DNA of 64,000 nt from Phosphuga atrata (GCA_944588485.1 OX155897.1:46485297-46549296), one strand, 5' to 3'. Shown: positions 33,861 to 45,334, counted from the first letter of the stretch. Notes: generated from the letters alone by a model not told the origin. Numbers and translations are program-made.

Positions 33861-35690
33861 ATACAGCTACTACTCATAGACAGTTTTACAGAAACACAGC
33901 ACATCAACGAATATCTATTTGTTGAAACTAGGAGGAAACCTGACAGTAACACCGCCTTCAGAGAATGTTGAATTCTATTAAAACACGGCTACTTACAGAC
34001 CAACAATGCTAGGGTGTGTGTCTTGGTGCACTTCAAACCTATATTCCATCTCGGTAAAGCCAATACCCTTTCCCTATATAATCCACCATTTCACTCCATT
34101 TCACCATATCTTTTCGCTTAAATAAGATTTACATTATCCTCGCACAATTTTCTGATACTTAATTGTGGATCATAAACTACTGCAGCTAGAAGGGCAATCT
34201 CTGATTCTTCGTTTGATTTAGTCTTGCGACCTTTGAGTGGATTGGTACTGCCCGTATCATAGAATAAATGAATAATTCGACGTCGACTGGAAGAATAATT
34301 TCTGTCAGGATAACGTTATGCATAAAGTTCCTGCGCTTGCACAGATTTTCCGTCGGTTTTACTATAAAACATAATCATTTCCACTTCCTATGCTTGACAG
34401 TACAATATCATTGTCTAGGCATTTATTATATGTTTTTGGATAAGCATCTCAAGGTCATGATATTATAGGTCGTTGGATTCGTCTGAATATCAGCTATAAC
34501 AGCTCCCATTTGAATATCATTAAAGACTTTGAGAAACAAAAAACTATGGTATAGACAAAAATGGAGTTTTCGCCACTGTAATAGCCTTCCGAAATCAATC
34601 AAATTACCTCTGGACATTTTTTCGTCACTTTAAATGGATCGCATATAGAGTACACATTTTTTTTAAATGTTATAATTTCCATATTACTTAACAATTTTTA
34701 TTATCCCCGCATGAATGACCTAGAGGTCGGTAGCCTTTGTTACAACAAATAATATTATTTGGTTAACAGGCAAGTTTCTTGTCAAGGCTGAAAATAATAC
34801 ATAATAAATAATAAAACATACAAAAATTAATTTTCTTGAGACACAAAATTTAAAATTGAGAGATTATAGGGATTTTTTACTTGAAAATTTAATAATTCGT
34901 ATTTTAAAATTATAAATTGAATCAATTTTATAAAAAAATGCAAAATAAAATATTTTGTTAAATCCGGTTAGGAATTCTTCGATTTTAATACTCAATTAAA
35001 TGCGGAGAAGTTGAATTTTTCCGAACTAGAATGGAAAAATAAAAGAAAAAAGAATCAATGCAAACTTTATATTTTATATGTCTCACGTTACAACTTTTTG
35101 AATTCTCCAAACGCCTTTTCGTATTTTTCTTTTGAGTTCTGTGGTAGCAACGAATTAAGGGCCAATGCTTCAAACTCTTCGATATCTGCAGACATGTTTA
35201 AAGCAATTAATTGCACATTTGCACAAACTTAAAAAAAATTATTCTTTTGTTTACTTATCTATTTCATAGCAATGACAAATTCGTTCCAGAAGGAACTACA
35301 GGAATATTAACGTATTTAAAATGGAAAGCAGAATATTAATAATAATTAAATAATGAGTATTTTTTCACCGGAGTTAACAAAATCTTGTGTACAATACGTT
35401 GGGAAATGCATGCTTTTCCGTTTACGACGTGTTTTCTCAATCTCAAATGGCAAAACCTCACTTTGAACAAGTTTTTAATTTGAGGTAATGATTACAGCGG
35501 GTAAAATCGATTGACATTTAGGTATTGAATGATGTCTAGTTTCACCTAGATTATGTTCTAACTTTTCCAATTATTTATGCATCTTTTTCGTATATTTGCG
35601 ATATATAAATAAGTGGCAAATGTTGCAAATATCACAACCTTATAAATAACGAATTCAAAAAGGTAATAATAGAACTGAAATTTGGTACAC
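33861..35690. other. Mostly AT-rich stretch, little identifiable
   Basis: Apart from the small minus-strand frame at 35088-35194 described separately, I see no motif. The short frames around 34268-34617 have no recognisable domain. Confidence 0.45.
35088..35194 (-). pseudogene. Short frame resembling the N-terminus of Crypton/ZMYM-like recombinase proteins
   Basis: An ATG at 35194 on the minus strand opens 'MSADIEEFEALALNSL' followed by 'LPQNSKEKYEKAFGEFKKL' and a stop. The 'LP..SKEKYE.A...F' pattern recalls the SAM-like N-terminal domain of tyrosine-recombinase-derived proteins in insects. The frame is only 35 codons and nothing downstream continues it. It could be a truncated relic or chance. 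Recognition is from memory of the pattern only. Confidence 0.3.
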
Positions 35691-35699
35691 TTGTAAAAT

Positions 35700-36255
35700 C
35701 TACACTCTGTAAAGTCTAGACTTGCTTTCCTAATCTTATCTTTGTCTTGTGTGTATAATCTACATTAATTTGTCCTGAAACTAGTTTTGTATATTTTCTA
35801 TACTCTAGCTAGTTTTGACTGTCTGACCTTGTTTACGCCATTCGTTGTTTACCACTTTTCGTCTAGTGTAGTCTAACCACAAATCTTCAACTAGACTTCT
35901 TTGTGTAGCCTTGTCTGTGTAAACTGGCCTTAGTAGTCTTCTCAGTGTAGTCTTATCTGAGTAGTATTATCTGTGTAGACTTGTACGTGTTATCTTGTCT
36001 GCATAATCTTGTCCCCACTATGACTGAACCTTTTTGTTCATGTCTTGTTTGACTACAAATCTGCATCTAGTCTTGTCTTTTTACTATTGTCTGTGAAGTC
36101 TTGCCAGTTTAGTTTTGTTTGAGTCGTCTTGTCTGAGTAGTATTGTAAGTGTAGTCTTGTATATATAGTCTTTTTTGTGTAGTCTGGTTTGTGTAGTCTT
36201 ACCTGAGTGGTCTTCGCCGAGTAGTATGGTCTTTTTAGTCTTGTTTGCCTAATCA
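35700..36255 (+). repeat. 14-bp minisatellite, TCTTG orientation
   Basis: From about 36060 it parses cleanly into 14-bp units: TCTGTGAAGTCTTG, TCTGAGTAGTATTG, TAAGTGTAGTCTTG, TTTGTGTAGTCTTA and so on. The left part (35700-36050) is more degenerate, with the same GTAGTCTT..TCTGTG pattern. Confidence 0.85.
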
Positions 36256-36769
36256 AATCAATTTATTACATTATTTAAGTACCAAAAGTAGGACTAAATG
36301 TACTGTACCAAAAATAGTAATAAACTTAATTAAAGTTCAACAGTATAAATATAAATAGAAACTTAGCCATATTAATGTAATTGAATTTGAATAACATTTA
36401 ACAATTTAATTCAATAACATTTAACAATTGACTTAAGTAGTGTTTGTTTACGTTACTAGTATTACGTTATTTACTTTGGATTTAATCTAAGGGATGTGAA
36501 AGGCATGCGATCCCTAAAGAAGTTACACCTTAAATGGAATTATCGTTCCTATTCCACAACTGCAGTGGTCCTTTTGCAATTGCCCACATGGTTGAATTTT
36601 AAATTTTTTATTGCGGTTTTTCGATGTGTTCGTAAATACGATACATAAATGCGTAACGTGGCCATGATTCGGGTTTCATAAATTTTGTATTTCTCTATTG
36701 GGGCCGACACTTTAAAAGAGTATTCCTCTGAGTGGAAGAGTGTTTACAAGCCAATTACAAGACAAGGTT
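36256..36769. other. AT-rich stretch with no recognised feature
   Basis: Nothing identifiable between two 14-bp minisatellite tracts. Confidence 0.5.
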
Positions 36770-36960
36770 AATTTTGTTCGATCTTGTCTGCCTAATCTTG
36801 TCTAGCTACTCTTATCTGCCTATTTGATATTATGATATTATCGTGCAAGAGTTAGCCTATATAACCATTGCACTCTTGTCTGTTCTTGTCAAGACCCGAG
36901 TCTTGTTTGTTTGGTTGTGTATGTCTAATCTTGTCGAGTCATTCGATTGTAACCTTCTCT
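36770..36960 (+). repeat. Degenerate 14-bp minisatellite
   Basis: TCTGCCTAATCTTG, TCTAGCTACTCTTA and TCTGCCTATTTG near 36785-36825, and a second patch near 36885-36940. Confidence 0.65.
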
Positions 36961-38029
36961 GTCTATTCATTCGAATAAAAGAAACATATAAATGTAAATA
37001 AATTGCCAATGAATATCTAAAACATCTCTTAAAAATGCTCATATATAAAATGTCGAATATATCAAGCTGATCGCCCCGTATCAGCAACGAATTTGTAAAT
37101 CAAATACGTCTTCTTAAGAATACGCCAATCGGGAATACCGATCAAACGATTTGTATTCGTAATACGATGCATCAGGTACGAAGGGGGAAATATTTCACTT
37201 CCACCTGAACGATTCGACACCTTCGCTCCACTTATAAGAAATTCTATGAATATTTTATCCACAATTTAGTCACAAATATGATGCGAGTTATTTACACATT
37301 CCATATAAACATTCATAAAATTTTAATAGTTTGAATCAAGCAGCGATAAACTGAATAAAGATTTGAATGCTGTAAGTTTAAAGTGTTTAAATTTAGTATG
37401 CATGGAGCATATAATGTCGCAATTCATACGAAATGGATACTGTGAACAGAAGCAAATTAGTTTGTGCATTGCACATTAAAATATTTAAATTAGAGTTTGA
37501 ATATGATTTATTTCATAGTTAACTTTAAAATATAACCAGTCTTTTGTTGTATTCGCAGAAACTAATTGCACAGTTCGTTTATTTGTTTGTACAAATTTTG
37601 TTTATTTAAATGCTGCAAGGGTATAATCTGCGCAGACACGATGTTCACCATTAAAATCTTGTGTAATCCGACTCTAATTAGTTTAGTTTAATTAGGCAAA
37701 GCAGATAAGCTTGTTTCCTGTTGACGTTTTATTCCTACACTAGAACCCAACAATCGAACAATCACATGTCATTTCTAATTCACAAGTTTCATTACCAGAC
37801 AAAACAATCATTATTTATTATTAACAAAATTGATAGGAATCTATAATTCACACTTAAAAAAATAATATCGAAATAAATAAGTCTGCTTAGTTCTAAATTT
37901 GCCAACTCAATAAATATAATCCAGTTTTTAACTAGGTAGACAATTCACAGATACACAAATATATATGGAAAAAAATGAATTGACAGACAAATATTGACAG
38001 ATAAACACTTAACATACACCATCAAATAA
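36961..38029. other. AT-rich stretch with one orphan open frame
   Basis: A minus-strand frame at 37062-37262 (about 66 codons) has balanced composition but no recognised motif or convincing splice sites. The rest is featureless. Confidence 0.45.
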
Positions 38030-38299
38030 ACAAGACTATACCGTCAACAGTAGAAACACAAGATTAGACAGGACTAGACAGACCAGATTAGAAAGACAAA
38101 GCTAGAAAGAGAAGATGTATCAGACAAGAATAGACAGTCAAGAATAGATTTTCAAGACTATACAGACAAGACTAGACGCATTTTCAACAATAGATGAGAC
38201 TGGGCAGATAAGGCTAGACAGGCAAGACTACACGTAAGGGATTAAACAGATAATATTACAGATGCAGGAATAGACAGTCAAAACTAGACAGATAAGACT
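38030..38299 (-). repeat. 14-bp minisatellite, opposite orientation
   Basis: On the plus strand it reads AGACAAGAATAGAC, AGTCAAGAATAGAT, TTTCAAGACTATAC, AGACAAGACTAGAC, the reverse complement of the TCTGTCTAGTCTTG unit. Its right end is the left target duplication of the R1-clade LINE. Confidence 0.85.
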
Positions 38300-38449
38300 T
38301 TTTTTTATGCGTACCTAGCAAGCAGTTTCATTTCACTTGGCAAGTGGTCCTCCTGAATCGCGAGCATCTCGGTACTACAATAAGCGTAACCTCGAGATGC
38401 CGCTGCCGTGCAATTAGCTTCCGCTCTGCAATACATAAATCACTTCGAG

Positions 38450-39740
38450 TGTTTAGGGGTTCTGGATACCCGCTTTCCATTGATTTTTATATTTGCGTCC
38501 TTTCGTCCAGCTCTTTTTGCGTTACAATTCTCCTAATCATATTCTCCGTGGATGTCCAGCGTTTTTCAAATGTGAACCATGAGTATACTAACGTATTTAC
38601 CTTTATCGATAGGTTCGTCTCTTTCTGGTATTCATCTTTCGCATTCAAACACGGTGGTTTGCGCCGTGTCCCCCACAGTACACGCAAATGTCGTCAGGAC
38701 CCCTGATTGTTTTTGACAGGATTGACAGGACCCCTGCCAATTCTATACAGGTACTCTCAGAAACATCCGTGGCCGCTGCTAGCTTGGGTCAAATGGCAAT
38801 TGACATCTCCGGGCTGGCGAGTTGCCCATACTTCCACGTTGCGTATCAGTAGTCTCATCCAGACTTCTGATTCAGACGCCCTCCAGTTATTTTGCCATGT
38901 TTCAAGCATATGGTCCTTTGTTTCTCTGCTGGAATCTGCCCTATTTGTCCGGGTTCGGATTGTGTATATATCAACTCTTCCTTGTGTTAGGCATTCGACA
39001 GGGGCAATGCTGGCGACGACTAGCACGGCGTCCCTTGATATAGTTCTGAATGCACTGCTCACTCTAATGGCCATTTTCCTTAGTTTGGAGGCATGCAAAT
39101 TTCTCAAATTTACTTTGGCAATTGCCCAGACCTAGATTGGGATGCCGTACATAATGGTCGAATGAGCCACCGAGCAGAGTAGCCTTCTTTTACCGCTCTT
39201 TGACCCACTGGTGTTAGGCATTAGCTTTCCAAGAGCTGGTGTAATTTGTAGGGCCTTTGCGGTATTTTTTTACATGTTCCTTGAGGGAAAGCTTTTTGTC
39301 GGTGGTGAAAAATAAAAATTGTTCTTTGGGTGTGATTTTCATAGGTCCTACTGTTCTGTTTACTATTAGGAGGACGGCTTCGGTTTGGAGCTAGTTTTTC
39401 CCTCCAGGCATTCATTTACTTGTTTGATGGCGGTGTTAGCGCTACCTTTGATTTATAGACCCTCCAGCAAGTTAAGCCTCAGCACCCCATCATACAGGAT
39501 GTTCCACAGTGTATGACCCAAGACTAAGCTTTGTGGAATATCACTTCATACCTAGTATTTAGCGACTTCACCGCCAGTTTCGAGTTTTTTCGAGGTATTC
39601 GATTTTTCTGTTTGAAAAATATTTGCGAAGTACGACTCAGCAGGTATATGGGAAATCTTCTGATAGTTAGTTTCTCCATGATATTTCTCTATGCTGCCGA
39701 AATGCAGAAAACAACGCACCAATCCTCCTTAATTAACGCT
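38450..39740 (-). pseudogene. R1-clade ORF2, RT thumb and C-terminus (broken)
   Basis: On the minus strand: 'LQTEAVLLIVNRTVGPMKIT' (the K-TEAVLL block), 'KLSLKEHVKK', then a long open frame with 'LRKMAIRVSSAFRTISRDAV' and 'VVASIAPVECLTQGRVDIY', and 'RNVEVWATRQPGDVNCHLTQ' followed by 'ASSGHGCF'. These are conserved in R1/TRAS/RT-type LINEs. Beyond it lies 'DTAQTTVFECER', part of the C-terminal CCHC knuckle. The palm with its YADD is missing across the hAT-like interruption, so some RT sequence was lost with that event. Stops are few in the C-terminal half. Confidence 0.8.
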
Positions 39741-39749
39741 AATTAGTAA

Positions 39750-40790
39750 TTGCATATATTGCATATTTGGGCATGCTCATGCATATTTCATCAAAAGTTG
39801 CATATTCTTGCATATTTAAGTGGTTGTTATTTTTTTTTTCTGGAAATACATACCGACCATCCACAAAAATTCTACTATATCATTGAAAAAGTTAAATAAT
39901 ATAAATTTCAAATCATTTTTACAAAAATATTGTGAACCCCTTTTGAGAGTCCAATTTTATAAGGTGAACGAATGTTCAATTGCCTCCTGAACCTATAATA
40001 ATTACCAGATGGGGTACGTGGTTAGACGCAGCAAATTTTTAAGCTGATAATTTTGCAGGTATTAAAGATATACTTCTCTAAATCAGGTATTACAGCGCCG
40101 TTTCCGAAAATTACACAAAAATGTCAAAAGTACGAACCCAGCACCATGCATTTCTTAAGGCAAACTATTGCTTCGTCTCAATCTCTATTCACAGACTGGA
40201 AACAAAAGGTTTGCCTGTATCAGAATCAATTGAAATTATAGAAGAATATTAATTGAGAAATTGAAATTATAGAAGAAATCAATAAAATGAGGGATTTTTA
40301 AAATTAAAAAATATCAACAAAATCTTAAAACGCGATATAGTTCAGGATATTAATTTTGATTTAGACATAATTATAAAAATGGAAAATGCATCAATTCTGT
40401 AGATGTTGAAAGAATTTTCTCGATTTATATGTTTTCAGACAGGAGATAAAAATTTCTGTTAGAAATTTTTTAACATTTAATTTTCAATTATTACATAAAT
40501 ATGTTTGATATATATTAGATTAAATGATATGATATAGATTATATATAGATATAATGATATAGATTGCATTAAATAGTGTACCTATATTTTTGTTTAATAA
40601 TTGTTAATTAGAATTAAGAAAATTTTGTGTGAATAAAAATTTGGCCATAATTATTTTTACCTTTTCTTCATCAATTTTTGTCAAAATTTTGCATATTGTA
40701 CTGCATATATGGTCGAATTGAGTGCATATTTCCTCAAAAATCGATGCATATATATGCGCATATATTTCGTTTTTTTGGGGCATATAATCC
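39750..40790 (+). mobile_element. hAT-like transposon fragment nested in the R1-clade LINE
   Basis: Both edges are packed with GCATATTTGGGCATGC-like and GCATATATGCGCATATA-like motifs in roughly inverted arrangement. Near 39976 the plus strand reads 'LPPEPIIITRWGTWLDAANF' followed by 'ADNFAGIKDIL', a signature of one hAT-like transposase group ('TRWGTWL'). Near 40395-40440 is 'VDVERIFSIYMFSDRR', the C-terminal dimerisation motif ('SVERSFS.YK..LSDRR'). Only the C-terminal half is present, with stops. Exact ends and target duplication were not resolved. Confidence 0.75.
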
Positions 40791-40794
40791 GCCT

Positions 40795-41384
40795 CCTACT
40801 GATAACCCTCAGCATGACATCTACTGTCGATCTTCTTCCTCTAAACCGGTAGTGCTTTTCTGAAAGATTGTTTCCTTTATAAAGTTCTGACTGGATTCTG
40901 GCGAACAATATCTCATCAAGTAGCTTTCCTGCGAAATCCAGTACACATATGGGTTGGTAGGAAGCATGTACTGTTTTTTCTCTTTAGCTTAGTAGAACAA
41001 TGGCTTTTTTCCAATTTTCTGGGAAACTACCGTTTGCCATTATTGTATTCATTAGTTTTAAAGTGAAATTCTGGTAGGCTGCTTATTACAATTTTAATAA
41101 ATTATGGAGGGATGTTCTGACGGATTTCTGGATTTCTATGCCTGGCGATCTGCCATTTAGAAGTCACTTACTGGCTCTAAGCAGATATTCTCTAGAGAAT
41201 CCCATTAATTGAATAAATTTGGGTAGTGCTCACTGTAACTTCTCATGCGTTGGGAAGACCACGTTTACCTCTTCCAACCTTTACGCATTTGCGTAGGCAT
41301 AACCCGAAACAATTGTGTCTCTTTTATTGCACGGTTCTCGCCAGTGTTCCCTTTTAGCCCGGAAGTTCTCCGTGACAGAATTTT
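40795..41384 (-). pseudogene. R1-clade ORF2, N-proximal RT part (broken)
   Basis: The minus strand gives 'ENFRAKREHWRENRAIK'-like linker text, then after frameshifts a block around 'FPRKLEKSHC' (the 'FP..WK.A' motif), and 'RIQSELYKGNNLSEKHYRF', with 'RGRRSTVDVMLRVISRRR' corresponding to the 'FRKGRSTVDAI' motif of R1-clade RT. The endonuclease is absent owing to 5' truncation. The frame breaks where the hAT-like fragment begins. Confidence 0.75.
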
Positions 41385-41500
41385 TAGACAGATAAGACTA
41401 GACTTACAAAACTAGAGAGGCAAGAGTAGGCCGAAGAGATATGAGACATATAACTAAAAAGAAAAATCTTGTCAAATTTAGGTAAACCAGACCAGACAGA
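41385..41500 (-). repeat. 14-bp minisatellite, right side of the R1-clade insertion
   Basis: Begins with the right target duplication TAGACAGATAAGACT and continues with AGACTTACAAAACTAGAGAG-like degenerate units. It is the continuation of the tract at 38030-38299. Confidence 0.75.
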
Positions 41501-42149
41501 CATTTATAACTCTACGAGCAGTAGGTGGATAGTAATGTAGACGAGGTTGTATTTAAAATGTTTTTATTTCATTGTACCGCAATTATATTCTTCTGTTTAA
41601 GTTCATAACATAAAAGAGAAAAAATGTCGAGTAATGGTGGAGACAAATTCCTCCGCTTATAATTACTGGAATTAAATGGGGTTGGGTGAAAAAGAACATT
41701 GAGATAATTGGATCAGATTTATCTCCAAGCACCGAAAAAAAAAACCAGCAAATTCGCCAGATATTGTTCAACAATCTTAAAACCATCCCAAATCCGAATT
41801 AATGAAATTATATGTAATTAGAAAAAATCTTTTTTAAAACTCTTAAATGTCCATAATGAAATTATCATAATTCGAACTGTTTTTAAATATGTCTAAAATA
41901 TAAAATAAAAATTATCACAAATTAACGTAATTAACATGAATATTATTTATTAACATAATATTGAATAAAATTTTGCAGATTAAAGTAGTTTGTTAGGCCA
42001 ATAATCCTTTGAACTAGGATGCTTGATTAACATACTCTTTTATAAAGAATAACAAACTTCTTATACAGATTAACCTAGATGTAGGTGGCATTTAACATAG
42101 ATCTAAGAGAATAAACAAATGTGAAAGTTTTTCTCATGGTTACTGTCCC
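41501..42149. other. AT-rich stretch with no recognised feature
   Basis: Nothing identifiable. Confidence 0.5.
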
Positions 42150-42485
42150 TATAAGCCATTTGACTGTTTTCACTCCAGTTTTATTACGCATGTCGAAATA
42201 GATGACCTCTTGAACTATCAATACAGTCTCATTATGTACGTGAGATATATCCCCTAGGATTGCGTAATCAGGAAGAGTTATAATTGTGATTCTCTTAGAA
42301 GTTGGAAAGTAATTTACTTACGTTGCTATGCTAAAAACATCGATTAAGAAGGTCCCATAGTTTCTAAGGGCCATTAATTCCGCGACCGAAAATAAAGCAC
42401 CTTTCCACCACAGAAAAACTCTCTTTTCGCGATTTTATAATTAATTTAGACACATAACCAAGGGACCATCATTTATTTTGGAGCA
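42150..42485 (+). repeat. Direct repeat DR, copy 1
   Basis: Matches 43964-44296 along its length: CCTAGGATTGCGTAA.CAGGA, TGTGATTCTCTTAGAAGTTG, TTTCTAAGGGCCATT and TAGACACATAACCAAGGGA occur in the same order. Non-coding. Confidence 0.9.
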
Positions 42486-42607
42486 GTTTCTGAGTGGCAG
42501 CATCTATGTTGCATAACATATTGTGTGTTTTGTGCTTGTTCCAAATAGCAATATATAGAAGATTTTAAATTATTCAACAAGTAAATGTTTGAAGTTGAAA
42601 CTTATCC

Positions 42608-42644
42608 TTGCCCTTTTAATATATTCAAAATATTAAAAGGGCAA
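42608..42644. repeat. Perfect 15-bp-arm hairpin
   Basis: TTGCCCTTTTAATAT at 42608-42622 is exactly inverted at 42630-42644 around a 7-base loop. Confidence 0.9.
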
Positions 42645-42662
42645 AAAGAAGTTCAAATGAGA

Positions 42663-42755
42663 TCCCGCAGATCAGACTAGACAGAGAGGATTAGACAGAC
42701 AAGACTAAACGAAGAGGATTAGACAGACAAGACTAGACAGACAAGATTAAAGCGA
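42663..42755 (-). repeat. 14-bp minisatellite, opposite orientation
   Basis: Plus-strand units AGACAGAGAGGATT, AGACAGACAAGACT, AAACGAAGAGGATT, AGACAGACAAGACT, AGACAGACAAGATT: an alternating two-unit (28-bp) pattern. Confidence 0.9.
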
Positions 42756-42759
42756 TTAC

Positions 42760-43279
42760 AAAAACAGGTTTAATAAAAAACAAATGTTTCAAACTTAGGT
42801 TTCAAAAATGTGTGGGCCGCAAAAAAACATTATTCATAGAGATGTAAGTTTAATTCGAATAATTCATTAATAAACATATACAAAAGAACAGGAAAAATGC
42901 AATGTTAAAGATAAGAACATAGATTGTTTTTAAGTTTAAAATTTATTTACAAATAGAAGATATGTTTCACCAAAACTGTGGCTTCTTCATTCAACGCAGG
43001 AAAAAAATAAAATAGGTAGGGAACGTATTTTTCTCGTCTGCCCAATGGTGTGGGGTGTCGTTGGATAGGTCTTTCACAAATATTACAGGTGAGTGAATAC
43101 AATATTTCGATTAAGGGATTCGTTTGTAAAATATTAAACTATTAAGTGCTAATTTTTGTTAGAGTCAAGTGTAGTCAAGTCATAAGGAATTTTGTGTTTT
43201 TTAGCCTACCTGTGCGGGCACAATAATAATAAGAATGGCAACTACGCAACCCTACATTGCGTGTTCCCCGACACGCACT
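42760..43279. other. AT-rich stretch with no recognised feature
   Basis: Nothing identifiable between the minisatellite and the palindrome. Confidence 0.5.
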
Positions 43280-43797
43280 TGGTCATTATTTTACACCTTT
43301 TTTCGCTATTATTAAACAAAATGCGTACATTTATTTTGAATATACTACAATTAGGTAAATACGGTATTTAAGCATAAATAATTTCTAAAATATGTAAAAA
43401 GTTATGTTACTGACTTTCTTGCAGATGAAAAATTTAAAAAAATGCAAACAAAATGCTTTCAGAACAGTTGACCAAATATTCAATAAAATATAGATCAATG
43501 AAAATATAGATATCAATATTTAATATTAATAATCTATATTTTCAGCTTATCGTTCAACAACAAATTACTGTTAATTATTTAACAGTTAAATATTTAATCA
43601 ACTTTTATTAATGCATTTTAGTTGCATTTTTCTAAATTTAATTTTTCATCTGCCAAAAAATCAGTAACTTTTCATATATTTTAGATATGATTTATGCCTA
43701 AACACGTTGTTTACCTAATTGTGGTATATTCAAAATAAATGCACGCGTCTTGTTTAATATTAGCGAAAAAAATGTACAACGTTTCGCGAATTCTACC
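43280..43797. mobile_element. Long palindrome, about 180-200 bp arms
   Basis: CATTTATTTTGAATATAC near 43332 on the left is inverted near 43730 on the right. Further pairs are TCGCTATTATTAAACAA with its inverse near 43750, and GCAGATGAAAAATTTAA near 43423 with its inverse near 43650. The centre lies near 43525. The short open frames at 43739-44037 fall inside the right arm and its flank and are not genes. Confidence 0.8.
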
Positions 43798-43963
43798 TAT
43801 CTTATTTTTATTCTGCGTCGGTCTGCTATTTTATTATATATTATTGTTTACCGATATATTGGCTGGGCCGCAAAAATTTTCGTTGTTAGCTATAAGGTTG
43901 AAATCCATCATCAAGAGAATAAAAGATTCTTCATTTTTAACTTCGTTTTTGAAATAGTTAGTT

Positions 43964-44296
43964 TCAATATAACCCACTATTTTCAATTTAGTTTTATTAC
44001 ACATGTAGAAATAGATGACTTCTTAAACTTAAAATAAAGTTCCATTACATACGATATATCTGCCCTAGGATTGCGTAAACAGGAAGAATCCTAATTGTGA
44101 TTCTCTTAGAAGTTGAAAAGCAATTTACTTACTTTGTCATGTTAAAAACACCAATTAAGAAAGTGTGCAAGTTTCTAAGGGCCATTGATTCCTCGATCGA
44201 ATATAGAGCACTATCCAACAACAGGAAAATTTTATTTTCCTGATTTTATGATTAATTTAGACACATAACCAAGGGAGCATCATTTATTTGCGAGCG
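43964..44296 (+). repeat. Direct repeat DR, copy 2
   Basis: Second copy of 42150-42485, diverged by substitutions and small indels. The two copies bracket the palindrome and a minisatellite. Confidence 0.9.
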
Positions 44297-44879
44297 GCAA
44301 TATTTTTTCGACCTGTCCATATTTAGAAGAAATTTTCTTATATTATTACATAATAAACAGCATTATTTATTTATAACTTACTAATTTCTTTTATTAAATA
44401 TTGTATAAATATTACCAAATAAAAATGTAGCTTCAGTGTTTATTATGAAAAGCTGCTGCTTTGTGGATGATTTACAACTTAATACCGAAAATTCGTAAGG
44501 TGAAAGATGAAACCTCAATAAACAGTCCCCAGCTGACTTTCTTTTCCGACTTTCGGAATTTAAGTTTCACCTCAGTTTCCAGCCGAGTCCGCTTTAATGT
44601 TTATATCGTCCAAAGTTCCTTGGTCGGGGCTGGATTAGTATTTCCTACTTCTTTTTTACGGACTGGTGGATTTCAATCGAAACTTCTGTCATTTTCATAT
44701 TCCCAACTAGCTTGACCAACGCTGACATTTCCTCATTTCACGCAACAACAAATTAATTTGGTTTATATCACATTTCTTCCAGTTAACACATATTGCTTTA
44801 ATAACAACTTGTTTCAGAAGATAAAGGCTAAACAAACTACACATAAAAGTTTGGATAGAAGAAATTAACTAACTTTAAT
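44297..44879. other. AT-rich stretch with a balanced-composition island at 44450-44720
   Basis: The island has an 84-codon plus-strand frame without a known motif, and no clear splice sites. It could be conserved non-coding DNA or an old repeat; I cannot tell. Confidence 0.4.
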
Positions 44880-45330
44880 TTAATGAATAAGTCTATGTAG
44901 CCCTATCTATTTAATCATATCTGCCTAAACTTGTCTGTCTAATCTCATTTGTCTAGTCTTGTCTGTATAATCTTGTATCTTTAGCTTTATATATCTAATC
45001 TTGTCTGTTGAGTGTGGTCTAGCGAGCCTACTGTGTCTAGTCTTGTCTTTCTAGCCTTGCCTCTCTAGGTTAAATTGTCCAGTTTGCTCTAACTAGCCTT
45101 GTGCGTCTAGTGTTGTCTATCTAGTCTTGTCTACGCAGTCTTGTATCTCCAACCTTGTCTGTCCAGCCTAGCCTGTCAAGTTTCATTCACCCACTTTGCT
45201 TTTTCTAGTCTTCTTTAAAGTAGTCCATCGTGTAGATGGACTACTTTAGTCTAGTCCATCCAGTATTGTTTGTTTAGTCTTGTCTGTCTAGTCTAAACTC
45301 TATTGTTTTGTCTGTATAGACTTGATTGTT
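44880..45330 (+). repeat. 14-bp minisatellite, TCTTG orientation
   Basis: Parses into units such as TCTAACTAGCCTTG, TGCGTCTAGTGTTG, TCTATCTAGTCTTG, TCTACGCAGTCTTG and TATCTCCAACCTTG. A local inverted pair, GTAGTCCATC/GATGGACTAC, lies near 45222-45245. Confidence 0.9.
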
Positions 45331-45334
45331 TGCC

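Larger units (their letters stand above)
38300..41384 (-). mobile_element. R1-clade LINE, 5'-truncated, inserted in the 14-bp minisatellite
   Basis: The element reads on the minus strand. Its 3' end is an A run (7 T on the plus strand, 38300-38306); its 5' end lies at 41384 inside ORF2. Both sides carry the identical 15-bp sequence TAGACAGATAAGACT (38285-38299 and 41385-41399), a perfect target duplication, and both flanks are minisatellite. The structure is classical target-primed reverse transcription with 5' truncation. It is interrupted by a hAT-like fragment at about 39750-40790. Confidence 0.88.

Noticed and set aside
37062..37262. Host exon on the minus strand
   Set aside because: The composition is plausible, but no convincing splice sites or known motif were found; kept only as a gap note.
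43739..44037. Overlapping frames of 72 and 95 residues with hydrophobic segments
   Set aside because: They lie in the palindrome arm and the direct repeat; neither shows a domain, and AT-rich DNA easily gives such Phe/Ile-rich text.
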